This document shows, piece after piece, positions 1 to 11,399 of a stretch of 64,000 nucleotides of DNA; position 1 is the stretch's first letter, and the number at the start of each line of letters is the position of its first letter. The notes under the pieces were generated by a model that was not told the origin of the DNA, searched no databases, and saw nothing but the letters and a program-made list of their open reading frames with translations. The stretch comes from Cylicocyclus nassatus. Its lineage: Eukaryota > Nematoda > Chromadorea > Rhabditida > Strongylidae. Location of the stretch: assembly GCA_958299035.1 (NCBI GenBank), contig CATQJL010000305.1, forward strand, positions 65,305,618 through 65,369,617. Reading direction: 5' to 3'. A program made the position numbers and the translations under genes.

Positions 1-346
1 CATGCTCAGAGAACTTAGGCTTGATGCGAGTGGATATTGATTGTCAGACCAGCTTGTGGGATGAGTGCGTTCAATATTCACTAGCCTTGAATCAAAAGGA
101 AACGTTTTCTCTTGATAATCAACACTTTTTTACAGAATATCTAATGGTTTAATAAACTGCCCCCTTCCCTCTTATCAACCGTAGCCTCCTTCTAACGCTG
201 GTTGAAGCAATGAACTTGTTGCATGTTGAAGAATCGAAATGCTAATGCCTTTCATCCTTGTTTTCTACCAGAACGTTGGTATCTTCCTTTCTTCCTTTTT
301 TTTCTTCGGTCACTCGAAACAACATCATTGATGACTAAGTTTGCTA
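1..346. other. AT-rich intergenic start of window
   Basis: I see no gene, RNA or repeat boundary here. Short reading frames on both strands have no recognisable protein similarity. The stretch runs up to the left arm of the CTGCAG-rich foldback. Confidence 0.4.
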
Positions 347-1109
347 AGGGTTGTTTCAGAATGCCGCACTGACTGCAGCAGACTGCAGCAGACCGCACCG
401 ACCGCAACGGCCGCAGCATGTTTGCGTAGGAAGGAAGAGCGACTGCGAGCAAAGTGGGCAAGCAAAGTAGAAAATTTTCCGTTATTTACATTGAAGGAAA
501 TCCTTTTTCACTTTTTTGGCAATCAGTTGATAAATCTGATCTTGATACATTCCATATCAATTCAAGAGAAACATAAGTATTATTGAAACATGCAGACCTA
601 GATATTTAGTGGAAGTAACGAAAATGAATAAATTTTAGCAATGAGTCACAACTAAAGTACTCAACACTATTAGTCGCAAGGTGTTAAACAAATTAATAGC
701 CAGAGGAAAGATAAGAGGCATTCTGGTTGCCTCTTTCGGTCGCGTTGGCTATGTACTATAGCTAAGATCAGCGCCGGATTCCGACGGATAATGGTTTCCA
801 GCGAGAGACAAAACAGTCATATGCAATAATAGGAGGCATCAGAGCAAATACGAACATAGTAAAGAAAAACAATTGCCAAAGTTCGATTAAGAAGAGTGAA
901 TTAGAACTTATGATCTTCTAGGCGTAAGTCACGGCGTTTTGACGTAATCACAGTTGCTTTCTCTTTTACGAAAGAATGCAGCGACCGGTGCGGCCACTCG
1001 TGCTGTCAGCTGCAGTCCACTGCAGTCAGCTGCAGTCAGTACGGTCTGTTGTCTGCTGCGGTCAGTGCTGACTGCTGCAGTCATTGCGGCAGTATGAAAA
1101 ACCCTAAGT
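347..1109. repeat. Foldback repeat with CTGCAG-rich arms
   Basis: The left arm (about 347-475) and the right arm (about 945-1109) are inverted copies. Reading inward, both go through an AGGGTT block, then TGCCGCA, then repeated CTGCAG(C/T) units, then a GGCCGCA block, and finally an A/T-rich start of the loop. The loop of about 470 bp is AT-rich and codes for nothing recognisable. The 116-residue frame on the minus strand at 929-1279 is produced by the repeat arm and I do not regard it as a gene. Exact ends and target duplication are unclear, so the class is not assigned. Confidence 0.6.
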
Positions 1110-2099
1110 CGCGCAATGTTCTCAGACAATTCACCGGAACTTCCGCAGGAAAAGCAGGGTTTTGTAGCGATTCCGCTGCACTTTTTTAACCATTGGGAAA
1201 GTGCAAGCTCCAAAATGCGGAGTTTCCGCAGGGAATTGACGTCAGAGCAAGCATAAACCGAAACCGTAGCACTTCCCATAAAGCGCTGCGAAAATGCAAT
1301 GAGGCTCGTAAGGTTTTTGCGGCACTTTGAGCTGCCAGCATTTCCGCAGGATTTTGAGGGCGCATGTACTTGCTATTGCGAAATAGCAAACGCATATTCA
1401 GCAATTAACAGCGCATAGCTCATTGCTCCTTTCTTCTCTACTAATTCGCTTCTGTTTCTCTTCTTTTCTTCTCTTTTTTCTTTGTTTCTTCATTGTTGGC
1501 GCAAGAAAGCCTATACTTTTTTCTGAGTATTCTTGTAATCATCGGTGCAGTTATGTGAACAATCATCACCAAGTTGCTGGAGTGGAAAAGGACTCAATGG
1601 AGGGACTTCATGCAAGCACAACGCTCTTGTTCAGGTATGTCCAATTTCTTTACTTGTTCTTGCTTTGATCAAAACAATACACAAATATTTTGAAACTATT
1701 GCTTTGTAGAAAATATATGATGAGATTAGTATTGATTACTATTGCTATTGATTAATATCGAGATTATTATCTGGTGAGCGGCTACACGCCTATAAACCCG
1801 AAAAATTTTTGTCCCTCGCTCCCCCTCTCCCGCTTGAAAAAAAATCACAAATTTCACTCGCAAATACTTCCCATATCTTCATCTGCACAGGTTTATTTTT
1901 ATCTGAGAGAGGAATTCATGCTTCTTCTATTATCACTTGCAGTACCTTTCAAACGTAAGCAAGCTTTGGAGATAGAAACTGGAGAATTCTCCATTTTCAA
2001 ACCTCCTGTGTTTGTTCGTAAAAAATCTGAGCAATAAAAATAGGCACGGTTAGGTCGGAATTAGAGGTTTCCGGAAATGCTCTTTGTGACTGTGCAAAG
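1110..2099. other. Intergenic; GCGGAA-type low-copy repeat
   Basis: From about 1130 to 1370 the sequence has recurring TTCCGCAG/GCGGAA words. The same words recur at about 4080-4250, so they probably come from one dispersed repeat. A pyrimidine-rich stretch at about 1425-1490 encodes a hydrophobic frame by composition only. No gene is supported. Confidence 0.35.
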
Positions 2100-2500
2100 T
2101 TTGCCTGACTGAACTTCTTTATGAAAAGTTCTGACGTTAGAAGAAAGTACCAAAAAATCAAATTTCCTGATTTTTACTGCTTGCCCAAAAAAGGCATAGA
2201 CGTTCAACCAGCGCAAATTTCCTGCACTCAGAAGGAGCAGGTAATGAAAGCTATTATATCGCTATACCTCGATTTGCTGCAACTTTCAGATCTTTTGCCT
2301 CTAAACATGGGTTTTGAAATAAAGCAATTGTTTTCACCGGCTGCGATCTCTAAAGTTTGCTCCTATTGAAGGGTGCCTCTGGCACTTTTGGGAAAAGCAG
2401 GATTCCTCTTCCAAACAAAAATGAACATGCGCAGATCGGTTGAGAAATAAGGAAAAATGAGTTTTTCAAGAATGGTGGGAACGAACTTTTGTTTCTTTAG
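2100..2500. mobile_element. Partial mariner-type MITE (right half)
   Basis: The interior and the rightmost stretch (about 2465-2491, with GGGAACGAACTTTT) match the right half of the adjoining element at 2506-3209, including the AAAAATGGTGCGAACGAACTT-like subterminal motif. This appears to be a diverged, truncated relative lying directly upstream in the same orientation. Its left end is missing. Confidence 0.45.
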
Positions 2501-2505
2501 TATTA

Positions 2506-3209
2506 TTAAGTTGTCCCGAAAGTTCGTTCGCACCACATTCAAGAATTCATATCTTCTGATTTTTCCAACCAATTTCAAAATTTTTATTTTTATTTGGAAG
2601 TGCAAATCTAGCTCTTCATAATATTACTTAGTGGCTTACTAGTGACCATTTGTTGCGCAGATAGGAGCGGTAGAAGAAAATTACTCAAATTTTGAATTTT
2701 CTATGTAGGGATAAAAAATCTAACTTGCAATAAAAATCAGAGCGGCCGGTTGGAAAGGTGCTGTTACCTGCTCTTTCTAGCTGAGCAAAGCTTGTGCTGA
2801 TTGAAGGTCTCTATCAAAAGTCATGATTTTCGAGAATAATGCAGAAATAAATCAAATCTGCCTTTTTGTATTGCTTGCTCGTAAATCATAACTTTTGATA
2901 GAGACCTTCAATCAGCACAAGCTTTATTCAGTTAGAAAGAACAAGTAATAAAACCTGTAAGACCGGGTGCTCCGATTTTTATTGTAAGTTTTTTCAGATT
3001 TTTTGACCCTACACAGAAAATTCAAAATTTGGGTGATTTTCTTCTCGCTCCTATCTATGCAACAGATGCTCATTAGTAAGCCATCACAGTACCGCTCTGA
3101 AGAGACTTATTTACGCTTCCAAACGAAAATAAAAACGTTGAAATAGGATGAAAAATCAGAAGGTATAAATTTTTAAAAATGGTGCGAACGAACTTTTGGG
3201 TCGACCTAA
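2506..3209. mobile_element. Mariner-derived foldback MITE
   Basis: The left end reads TTAAGTTGTCCCGAAAGTTC and the right end is its imperfect reverse complement ending in GACCTAA. Both ends are flanked by TA. The arms are inverted over most of their length. The central hairpin at 2788-2922 has two near-identical inverted arms (AAGCTTGTGCTGATTGAAGG and its complement). There is no transposase frame. TTAGGTTG/TTAAGTTG ends with TA target duplications are typical of mariner-type elements. Confidence 0.85.
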
Positions 3210-4456
3210 TATTTTCTAAACAATTCGTGAAAATTCAACATTATTTCTGTATGAAACTCTCACTTACACACGTTTGTCTTGGAAAGTCTTACACATTTTT
3301 TTGTCTGAAAATCCTGAAATATTAGGTCGAATTAGAAAGCCTTGATTTTCTTTGTTGAAAGCTCTACATATTTTCAAATCTGTTTCAAAGCTTTTTTGTT
3401 GAGATTTCAAGACTTCCAAAGTTTTTCAATAGTCCAAACTTTCTCTATTGCTTAGCTAAGAAGTTGCAAAATGACATTGGCGGCAAGGCGCGACTTACAA
3501 CAAAAAATTTCAGTTATTTCTCATTACCAAAAGGAAAGGAGTCCGAAGTCGGTTTCAGTCGCGCGGACAAGGCCAAAATGACATCCGATAAGTGGAAACG
3601 GGACATTTTCCCACAAGACCATCTTCATTTTGAAGCGCATCTTATCCCTTGTAAATGATTTGGTTATCTTTGCCTTTTCATTCTTCCATTCTCTTCTATC
3701 AGTATATCATTGCTTTTCAGTTCTTAATATGTACCTATTTTTCCCAACCTTATTCGGTTATGCACATATATTAGTTGATCTTGATCATTATTTTATATAA
3801 TGCTTTTATAATTTCAGTATACTCATTTAAGAATACTTCATTTTTCTTTATCGGTTCTCAACCTCATTTATCTGTTAATGGCAGTTATCACTGCGTATTG
3901 TGGTTCTATATGGTGCCTGCATAAAACAATACACTGCGCCATTTCTTTCCGATTAATTAAACTGATTCGCTGTCTACATCTCTTAACATCTCGAAAGCTT
4001 GGAAAAATTTTCCCATCAGATTAGTGATGTCTTAGTAGAGAGCAGAAAACTAGTATAGCTTGATTGGAAGGAACGGATCGCGAATCAAAAGCGAAAACTG
4101 CAAAATGTTGTGGAACACCAAACAAGGTGCTGCGGAAACCCTGTGCACGAGATTGCGGCGGTTCCGCGGCGCTTTTGCGGGGTTTCTGCCGGGTCACCTG
4201 CGGAAATCCCGCGAAAGCGCTGCGGAAGTTCCGGCCAGTTGTCTGATGTTCTTTCTACTAGGTTTTAAAGCCCTTCCTGACTGACATGCCACATTGCAAC
4301 TCCTTCTTATTTTTCCTACTCGGTGCGAACTTAGCCGCCATAATAAAAAAATAGGCAAAGAAATCCAGAACAAACATGAAAATCAATCAGGATGCATATG
4401 CCAGGATCGTGAATAGAAACAAGCCGAAAATCTCTAAATCTCAAGACGTGCGCATA
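3210..4456. other. Intergenic with one coding-like frame (3464-3658)
   Basis: The stretch is AT-rich. The + frame at 3464-3658 (64 codons, begins TTG, no upstream signal) has an unusually mixed amino-acid composition for this region, with segments FSLPKGKE and DKWKRDIFPQDHLHFE. The spacing faintly recalls a THAP-type zinc finger, but the required C2CH residues are not complete. I do not call a gene. At 4080-4250 the GCGGAA-type repeat seen near 1.2 kb recurs. Confidence 0.3.
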
Positions 4457-4458
4457 TA

Positions 4459-5919
4459 CAGTGACCGCCAAAAGTTGCGGACAAGCCGCCTTCCTTTTTT
4501 CATCGCTCATTTTCGAATGGAAACAAAGATGAAAAATTTATCGGAGTGCATGAGATGATAGAACTTTTCGAGGGCTACAATTAACACGTCACGCTTTCTG
4601 GAAAAAAATGGATTCTGAAAAAATCGAAAGCCTTGTTTTCTTTAAACAGCTCGGGCACGTCACAATGTCGCGGACAATATACCTCGAACGCAAAAATTTT
4701 CTTTTGGTCAAGGTCTAGATCTTTTTCTGGAGCAAAATCCTAAGTTTACCGGATAGACTATTCTGTAGAGCTCTTCGAGCACAATAATCAAGTAGTGGTT
4801 ACTTATAATAAGACACAAGCTTGAACCTTATTTTGCCTTTTTCAAAAAATAACTTCTAACTTCTTCCTCCAAATCGACTTTCTCCACATGGAAACCTATT
4901 CCAGACATCCCAATACAGCTGTTCCGATAAAATGGATGCTCTTTGCTACCCTCTATGCATCGGAGGTGCGCTGGTGAGTTTCATTGCTGAGAAAGGCTCT
5001 TGACAGTGCGTGCACATGACCCCACATTCACTCACTACTGAATTGCACCGCTTTGCAGGCTAGTAGCTCGGCCGGCAGTCGTTCTACGAGCCTGCAAGTA
5101 GGCTCATTCGAAACAGCGTGACTTTTTCTACACGATGGTGTGCAAATGAGTTCAGTCTCAGGAATAACAGAGATTTGGCGGAGGAGGTGACAGAGCGCAG
5201 CCTTAGAGGTGATTGGAGTGAAGGCTCTTATCAACGCCAGAACAGTCTTAGAGCTCAGAAATGGATCTACTACATATAAATTGTCGGTTTTGGACTTCCA
5301 GAATAGAACTAGTAGCGGAAGGAGCTTTCCTCAACTTCTGCTGAAAAATCCATACTATACCACAGAAGCTGCGCTCTGTCACTCCTCCGCCAAATCTCTG
5401 TTGTTCCTGAGACTGAACTTATTTGCACACCATTGTGTAGAGAAAGTCACGCTCTTTCGAAAGAGATTACTCGCAGGCTCGTAGAATGACTACCGGCCGA
5501 GCTACAAGCCTGCAAAGCGGTGGAAGTCAGTGGTGAGGTGTAGGTGGGGTTATATGCACCACTGTCAAGAGCCATTTTCATCAAAGAAACTCACCAACGC
5601 ACGTCCGATGCACACAGGATGGCAAAAAGCATCTATTTTAGTCGAACAGCTTTGTTGGGATATCTTGAATAGGTTTACATGTGAAGAAATTTGGCTTGAA
5701 AAAGGGAATTAGAACGCGGCCATTTTCGGACTCTTCTTAGAAAAAGATTTTCAAAATTTTTAAAATGCATGTTTTCCAGAAAGCACAATGTGTGGGTTGT
5801 AGCACTTGGAGAGCTCTATCACCTCATGCAATCCAAACATTTTTTCATCTCTGTTTCCATCCGAAAATGAGCGATGAAAAAAGGAAGGCGGCTTGTCCGC
5901 AACTTTTTGGCGGTCACTG
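4459..5919. mobile_element. Tc1-like 1.46-kb foldback element
   Basis: The left end begins CAGTGACCGCCAAAAGTTGC and the right end is its near-perfect complement. TA flanks both ends (4457-4458 and 5920-5921). The ends recall C. elegans Tc1 (CAGTGCTGGCCAAA). The arms are long: 4459-5205 pairs with 5355-5919, with the left arm about 250 bp longer around 4620-4880. The loop is about 150 bp. There is no transposase frame, so it is non-autonomous. Confidence 0.85.
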
Positions 5920-6363
5920 TATCTCGCAAAAGGCTGGAAGTCGCAGGAAATTAATCTAAAAAATAGAATTTGCATCTTGCTTACTCTAGAATTATGATGA
6001 CCGTTCTTTTGGTTGTCAGCGAGCCCGCCGGTATAGCTAGCACACTTGCCCCGGCTCTATCAAGCATTATAGAAGGTAATGATTTTAAATAAAATGGTCT
6101 GAAGTCTCAAATTTACTTTGTCAACCTTAATTTAAAGCACTTGCCTTGCAAAATTTTGCACATTTCTCACCTGTCACACCAATCATGTCACTTGCGGTAA
6201 CGGTTTTTGTGTTTCAAAATTGTGCACTAATAAATAATCGCTGATAGGGACGTGGAGAAACCTACGGGATTGGCACACGGAACTTCAACATACATTGTAT
6301 ATTAGCATTTGTAATTCTTATAAACATGTTTGTCTACATCGCTTCTTCTTTAGACCTTGGATC

Positions 6364-7157
6364 TTGGGTTGGCATCAAAGTTGTGTCGCACCATTTTGAG
6401 AATTCGTAAATTCCTGCTTTAATTTCTTTGCTCTTCTGCCGGTGTGTTATATTTTATTACCTGCTGCTCTTTCTGACCAAACCTCTATGAAAAGTTGTGA
6501 TTTCCATAATGCCAAAAAAACAAATTTGCTACTTTTTACTGCTTGCTCAAAATTCATAACTCTTCATGGATGCGTGCAATGGGTTCAAGCTTTGCTCAGT
6601 AAAGAGCAGGTAGTAAAAACAAATTTGCTACTTTTTACTGCTTGCTTAAAATTCATAACTCTTCATGGATGCGTGCAATGGGTTCAAGCTTTGCTCAGTA
6701 AAGAGGTGGTAGTGAGGTTGTTCGAGGTAGAGCAGGTTCTCTTTGCTCTTCTGCCGGTGTGTTATATTTTATTACCTGCTGCTCTTTCTGACCATACCTC
6801 TATGAAAAGTTGTGATTTCCAAAATGCCAAAAAAAAAACAAATTTGCAACTTTTTACTGCTTGCTTAAAATTCATAACTCTTCATGGATGCGTGCAATGG
6901 GTTCAAGCTTTGCTCAGTAAAGAGCAGGTAGTAAAACCTGATATACCAACAGTTGTAACTCTTATTGCAAATTTCAGATTTTTTGAGCCCTTTTCTTCTA
7001 TTGATATCTATGCAATTTGTGCTATGAAGAAGCTGCTAAAAAACTGTTTAGTAGAATGTTTTACTTCTTGAGATAAAAATAAGCAAGAAGATTGGATGGG
7101 AAGGCAAGAAATCGTGACTTTCAAAAATGATGTTGCAAAACTTTCATGCCAACCTAG
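6364..7157. mobile_element. Mariner-type MITE with internal tandem duplications
   Basis: The ends are TTGGGTTGGCATC on the left and the complement GCCAACCTAG on the right, diverged from the TTAGGTTGG consensus. The interior resembles the 2506-3209 element. A 99-bp unit (starts at 6521 and 6620) lies inside a larger duplication of about 311 bp (starts near 6432 and 6743), which gives the third copy at about 6839. These repeats keep a 209-codon frame open (6442-7071) whose translation repeats itself. That frame is an artefact, not a gene. Confidence 0.75.
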
Positions 7158-7743
7158 TATAATTCCTCAACAAAATCTAAAACGCAGTGAATCAGAAAAC
7201 TGCACAGCTTACTTTTTTTGAAGCAAATTTTCACCCTCACAATAGTCACTGTGCTTTCTTGCGTGGATCTCTAAGGGAAGCTTAGAATGTCATATTTTGA
7301 AGATATTTCAAATATAAAAGATTTTCTGCGAAGTTTGCACTTGTCAGATTTATAACTCGATCAATCATCATCTCAGTATGAAACATTTACCATATTATTC
7401 CCTTACTAATCAAATGAGTTTTAATCGATAATTGGTTGCAATAGACGTGCGCGACATTTTTTCTCTCTTCTTATCAAACCCCTACTCTTACTGTTTATCG
7501 TAAAAAATCCCAGGCGTCTAACTATTTTGTCAATTGGAATCGTTCCTAATAGTCTTTCTTCAAAATTTTTCCAATGTAGGCATGCGACTGTTGGCTAAAC
7601 TGTTATTCATAATCTATGCCGGTAACGCATACAAAATTCTCGTCGTCAATCCTAAATTCGCCTACAGTCACGTAAATTATATGGGCAAGATTGCTGATGT
7701 GCTTGTGGATGCTGGGCACGATGTCGTTAGTTGCTACGCTAGA

Positions 7744-7783
7744 CTTCTAATGTGTTCTAATACTTATCAGAACACATTAGAAG
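7744..7783. other. Perfect 15-bp hairpin in UGT-1 intron 1
   Basis: CTTCTAATGTGTTCT (7744-7758) pairs perfectly with its complement at 7769-7783 across a 10-nt loop. It lies 18 nt after the exon 1 donor (GTTAGT). The role is unknown. It could be the scar of a small foldback insertion or an RNA structure near the splice site. Confidence 0.7.
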
Positions 7784-8047
7784 CGTTTTAAACCTGGTGA
7801 CCCAGGAATGATAAAAAAAATCTACCAATCTTGCTCATGCTGTCAGGTAACACTTCAACTTGTGCTTGCACCGTTTCCAAACAACGGCACTGAAAAATCG
7901 CGACTAATTCAAATGGAGGTGGATAAAAACGTGATTGCTCCTTTGCTAGCCACTTTCCAAAAGGATCACGACACCAAATGGACTGAAAGTGCTACGAATC
8001 CCTTACAGTTTTTCAGGGTATGTGCTATGAACTATCTAATATATATT

Positions 8048-8732
8048 CAGGGTGTCCGAAAAAGATGTGCACACTGTCTGATTGTTAACTCTCTTGCTTT
8101 TATGTCTTTTGCCGAGCATGAGGTACCTTCTGAGGTATATTCTTTAGAGCAAGGTTCAACTTAGATCTTTAGTATGGAGCGACTTATCAGCTGCCCTTCA
8201 TTACTGTAGGATTACGCTAGGAATTTCGAGAAGACTTTAAGCAGGTAAAGCGGTATTTTGTCTCAGAAAGAAAGCCAAACAAATCAGAAACTCTTGTACT
8301 GGGTTATCGAAGTGCTGATTCTAAATATGAAAGTTGCACGTCGGTATACACAGTTTCTTTCATGAGTTATTTCAGATTTAGAGTAACAACTGTTTTCCAA
8401 TGTTTGTCAGAAATGTGAGTACGCCATCAAGAAAGCTCGAAAAACTGGTGGAAAGTTATTTAGTGAAATCAGCACGCCTAAAAAGCTTGCTACACAAACT
8501 TGTAGATTTTTTTCAAAATTATCTCATCAAAAGGCTTATTCCACAATGACGCTGTATGCTGAAAGTTCATACCGTTATCCTACAGTAACGAAGAGTGATT
8601 GGTGATTCGCTCCATACTGTAAATCTAAGTTTATCCTCGCTCTACAATTGGTATTTCAAGCTCGGCAAAAGACATGAATGCAAGAGAGTTATTAACGATC
8701 AAACAGTGTGCGCATCTTTTTTTGACACTCTG
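8048..8732. mobile_element. CAGGGTGTCC-family foldback MITE, UGT-1 intron 2
   Basis: The left end is CAGGGTGTCCGAAAAAGATG and the right end is the matching inverted GACACTCTG. Subterminal arms are inverted (GTTTGATTGT/ACAATCAAAC-like words). The same family occurs at 30244-31246 and 43157-44625, with partial copies near 20.2 kb and 52.15 kb. No coding capacity is seen. Confidence 0.8.
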
Positions 8733-8738
8733 CATATA

Positions 8739-9123
8739 CGGGGTGCCCCAAAAGTCTTAAAGTCTAACTTCGCCAACGCCGTAACTTTGTTGATATCTTT
8801 CGTTTTCGATTCAATTTCCGGAGGAAGCTTTTCGTAAAAGTGTTCATGATCGCCATAAAATAATGCGATTTGTTTAATGCATCTTCAAGTTATGTTTTTT
8901 TGGAACAAATACTTCTGCGGTTTTAAGGTCAAGCCAGCGGAAGAGTGCTCTAAATGATAAATCTTTGCAGGTTTTCTAAGGGCACTACAGCAAATCTCGA
9001 ACTATGAGTCAACGTAGATGTTTTTAGTCGGTTGAATAAGCTGTATACCGGATTATGTCTATTTTTTGGTTCGCTCAAATTTTAGCTAAAAAATACAGGT
9101 TTAAAGACTTTTGGGACACTCTG
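8739..9123. mobile_element. Short foldback MITE adjacent to the previous one
   Basis: The ends are CGGGGTGCCCCAAAAGTCTT and its complement, ending GGGACACTCTG. TA lies on both sides (8737-8738 and 9124-9125). The length is 385 bp. It sits a few bases from the right end of the 8048-8732 element and just before the 43-nt exon 3 of UGT-1. It is non-coding. Confidence 0.8.
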
Positions 9124-9949
9124 TACAATTCCGAGAGTTTGCTATTCCAGTTGATACCTACTATACGAGAACTCGTAACATTCGGTGTAAGCAGTGAGTT
9201 GATCTCATAATTATGAAAAATTGCTTGACTATAATTTATTCTAAATTGTAGCTATTCTTGATGACAAACAAGTGCTGCAGCAATTAAAATCCGAGAACTT
9301 CGATGTTGGCATTGCAGAGCTTTTCGACTTTTCTGGCTTGGGTAAGCAAAAATTTCAAAAACTTGTAAACGTCTTTTCACTTAGCGTTTTCAGCCGTGTT
9401 TGAAGCCATCGGCCTCAAGAACATTGTTGGGGCACACACTGTCTCAAGCCTGATGAAGGGCTCGCTGTTGGTGTTCCAGTAATTCCCAGCTATGTGCCAG
9501 GTATCAGGCACTGTTAAAGCTCATTGGTCGAATCACAACTTGACAAAACTTATCTCAAAAAGTTTCGTTTCCTCTTTGTAAAATAATGGTACCGCCTCTA
9601 CTCACTGTACCGCGATTCTGCTTCAAGGAAGCAATGTCGTAGCTGTGGAAGGATGGGACTGTTGAACATTTACAAACTAGTTTCCTTAATGAAATTAAGT
9701 TTTTTGGGCAATGTCCGTGCGTCTGTCATCTCCAGAAGAATGGAGTTCTGACAGATGGATCGTGCATTTGGAAAAAAAAAGAACTGAAGGAAAGGTTGTC
9801 ATGTAAACGGCAAATACATCGATATTCCGCTGGGAGGAAATCGCAAGTCAGAAGAAGTCAGAAGGAAGTTTAAAGGAAGAAAGAATAAAGTTTATTTTTA
9901 CCACCACCGTCGTTGAAGGAAATTATAACGCGCACACGAGTTCACGAAA

Positions 9950-10330
9950 GGAAGTGCATGTACAACATGCATGTACATGTTCGTACTGCGCGGAGAAACC
10001 CATTTGTCATTTACGTCATACTGTATACATGATCACGTGTGAAGGATGTGGAGAGCAATGTATTGGCGAAACCAAAAGGCCATTGCGACTCCGCTTCAAC
10101 GAACACAGAAGAGCATTTATTCAGCCTGCTTTCCTAGCGAAAGCTTCTCTAAGCACAGGACTTCGAAGCACGCCATGGAAGCAGTCCCAAACTTCAAGAT
10201 AACAGTCTTACATCTCAATAAAGTAAACACTCTGGAGAGGAAGATTATGGAGGCTTATGAAATTAGGAAATACCAGCCGGAAATAAATTATAGAGAAGAA
10301 ATGAATGAATCCTCGATACTGATTTGTTAA
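9950..10330 (+). mobile_element. Penelope-like element remnant: GIY-YIG endonuclease
   Basis: Penelope-like retroelements carry a C-terminal GIY-YIG endonuclease. Here the frame starting near 9954 gives a Cys-rich lead (CSYCAEKPICHL), then HTVYMITCEGCGEQCIGET and RPLRLRFNEHRRAF, which match the GIY-YIG core and its catalytic Arg/His region. Around 10110-10150 the homology jumps to another + frame, which continues SKHRTSKHAMEAVPNFKI and then RKIMEAYEIRKYQPEINYR, including the conserved Glu. The frameshift and the absence of a recognisable reverse transcriptase upstream (9510-9950 is degraded) mark it as a dead 3' fragment. It lies inside UGT-1 intron 5, same strand. Confidence 0.85.
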
Positions 10331-10500
10331 TCAACAAGCCCATAAATGGAGAATACATTTCATTCATTACTGACAGCACTGTACGCGGACGCTCCTCCTG
10401 AAACTTAGCGAGCTTTATCCCCTCTCCTTACCTCCCTCACAAGGTACGGCTGCGCTCTATTTGCGTTTCTCTCTTCTCAACATTGCACATATTTAACTTA

Positions 10501-10820
10501 AAGGCAGCGTCCGGGCAGATCCGAGCTCGACGACCACGCCCACTTCCCTCGGACGGCCAACCCCTTATGAACGAAATCTCCTCAGCCTTGACATGTTTTC
10601 ACATGACCAACACAGTCGAACTTACAGCGTTTACCTGTTAATACTTGCTTTCGACGAGGATAATATCAGAAGCACTCGTCCGGGTTTTCCCAAAATAGCC
10701 CCAAAAGGTGGTTTTCTGAGAAATTCACGCTTTTTGAGTTCCATATTCGGAATCAGCGCCATGGAAAGGCCTGGATAACATAAAAATATAGAAGTCGATA
10801 ATCTGCCTGGACGGTGCCTT
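10501..10820. mobile_element. AAGGCAGCGTCC-family MITE, UGT-1 intron 5
   Basis: AAGGCAGCGTCCGGGCAGAT at the left is inverted at the right as CTGCCTGGACGGTGCCTT. Both sides are flanked by TA (10499-10500 and 10821-10822). It is 320 bp and non-coding. The same termini occur at 15637-16639, 29556-29952 and 41005-41868. Confidence 0.85.
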
Positions 10821-10959
10821 TAAGGTCTGATGATGGTTTTATGAGAAACCGAAATGTCACCAATAAAGATACAAAGAGCTTTTCATCGACAATTTACTGT
10901 CCAAAGAAGTTTAAAATTTAACTGCGGAGTTCTGAACAGTTTATATCGTCTATCCATTC

Positions 10960-11397
10960 TCAGTTTCTACTTCTTTTCTCCATAAACATAATGAACGGGA
11001 GCAAAAAGTTGTATCAGAGCATTTTCCAGCTTTTTGTATGATCCCTTACAGACCTCCGCCGGCCGACCATTTTTTCTTCAAAGTCATTTCTCTTTATTAA
11101 TCAGTGAAAATCTTACTAGTTATCTAATACCATCAGAGCTAAGCGTTAGTTTAAAGAATTGACTGTAATAATATTGAGACCTTGGATGAACTCCAGCTCC
11201 GACTTGTGGTTTATCGAGATTTTCATCACTTAAATAGATTGTTCATGTTGGAAACATGCTTAGCACTGTTTATCTACGTAATTGGTATAAGATGATTAAG
11301 AGATGATCTATTACCCTCGAAAAAATACGACTTTGAAGAAAAGATGGTCCGCCAGGAAGCATCAGGGGATTAAAAAGCTTAAAAATACAACTTAAAA
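10960..11397. mobile_element. Diverged relative of the 13667-14378 Harbinger-like MITE
   Basis: Both arms resemble those of 13667-14378: the motif around GCATTTTCCAGCTTTTTGTATG on the left, and the inverted AACATGCTTAGCACTGTT plus GAAAAGATGGTCC motifs on the right. The ends are eroded. It abuts the mariner MITE starting at 11400. Confidence 0.5.
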
Positions 11398-11399
11398 TA

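Noticed and set aside
6442..7071. 209-codon open frame, the longest in the window
   Set aside because: The translation repeats itself because of tandem duplications inside a mariner-type MITE. No protein family is recognisable.
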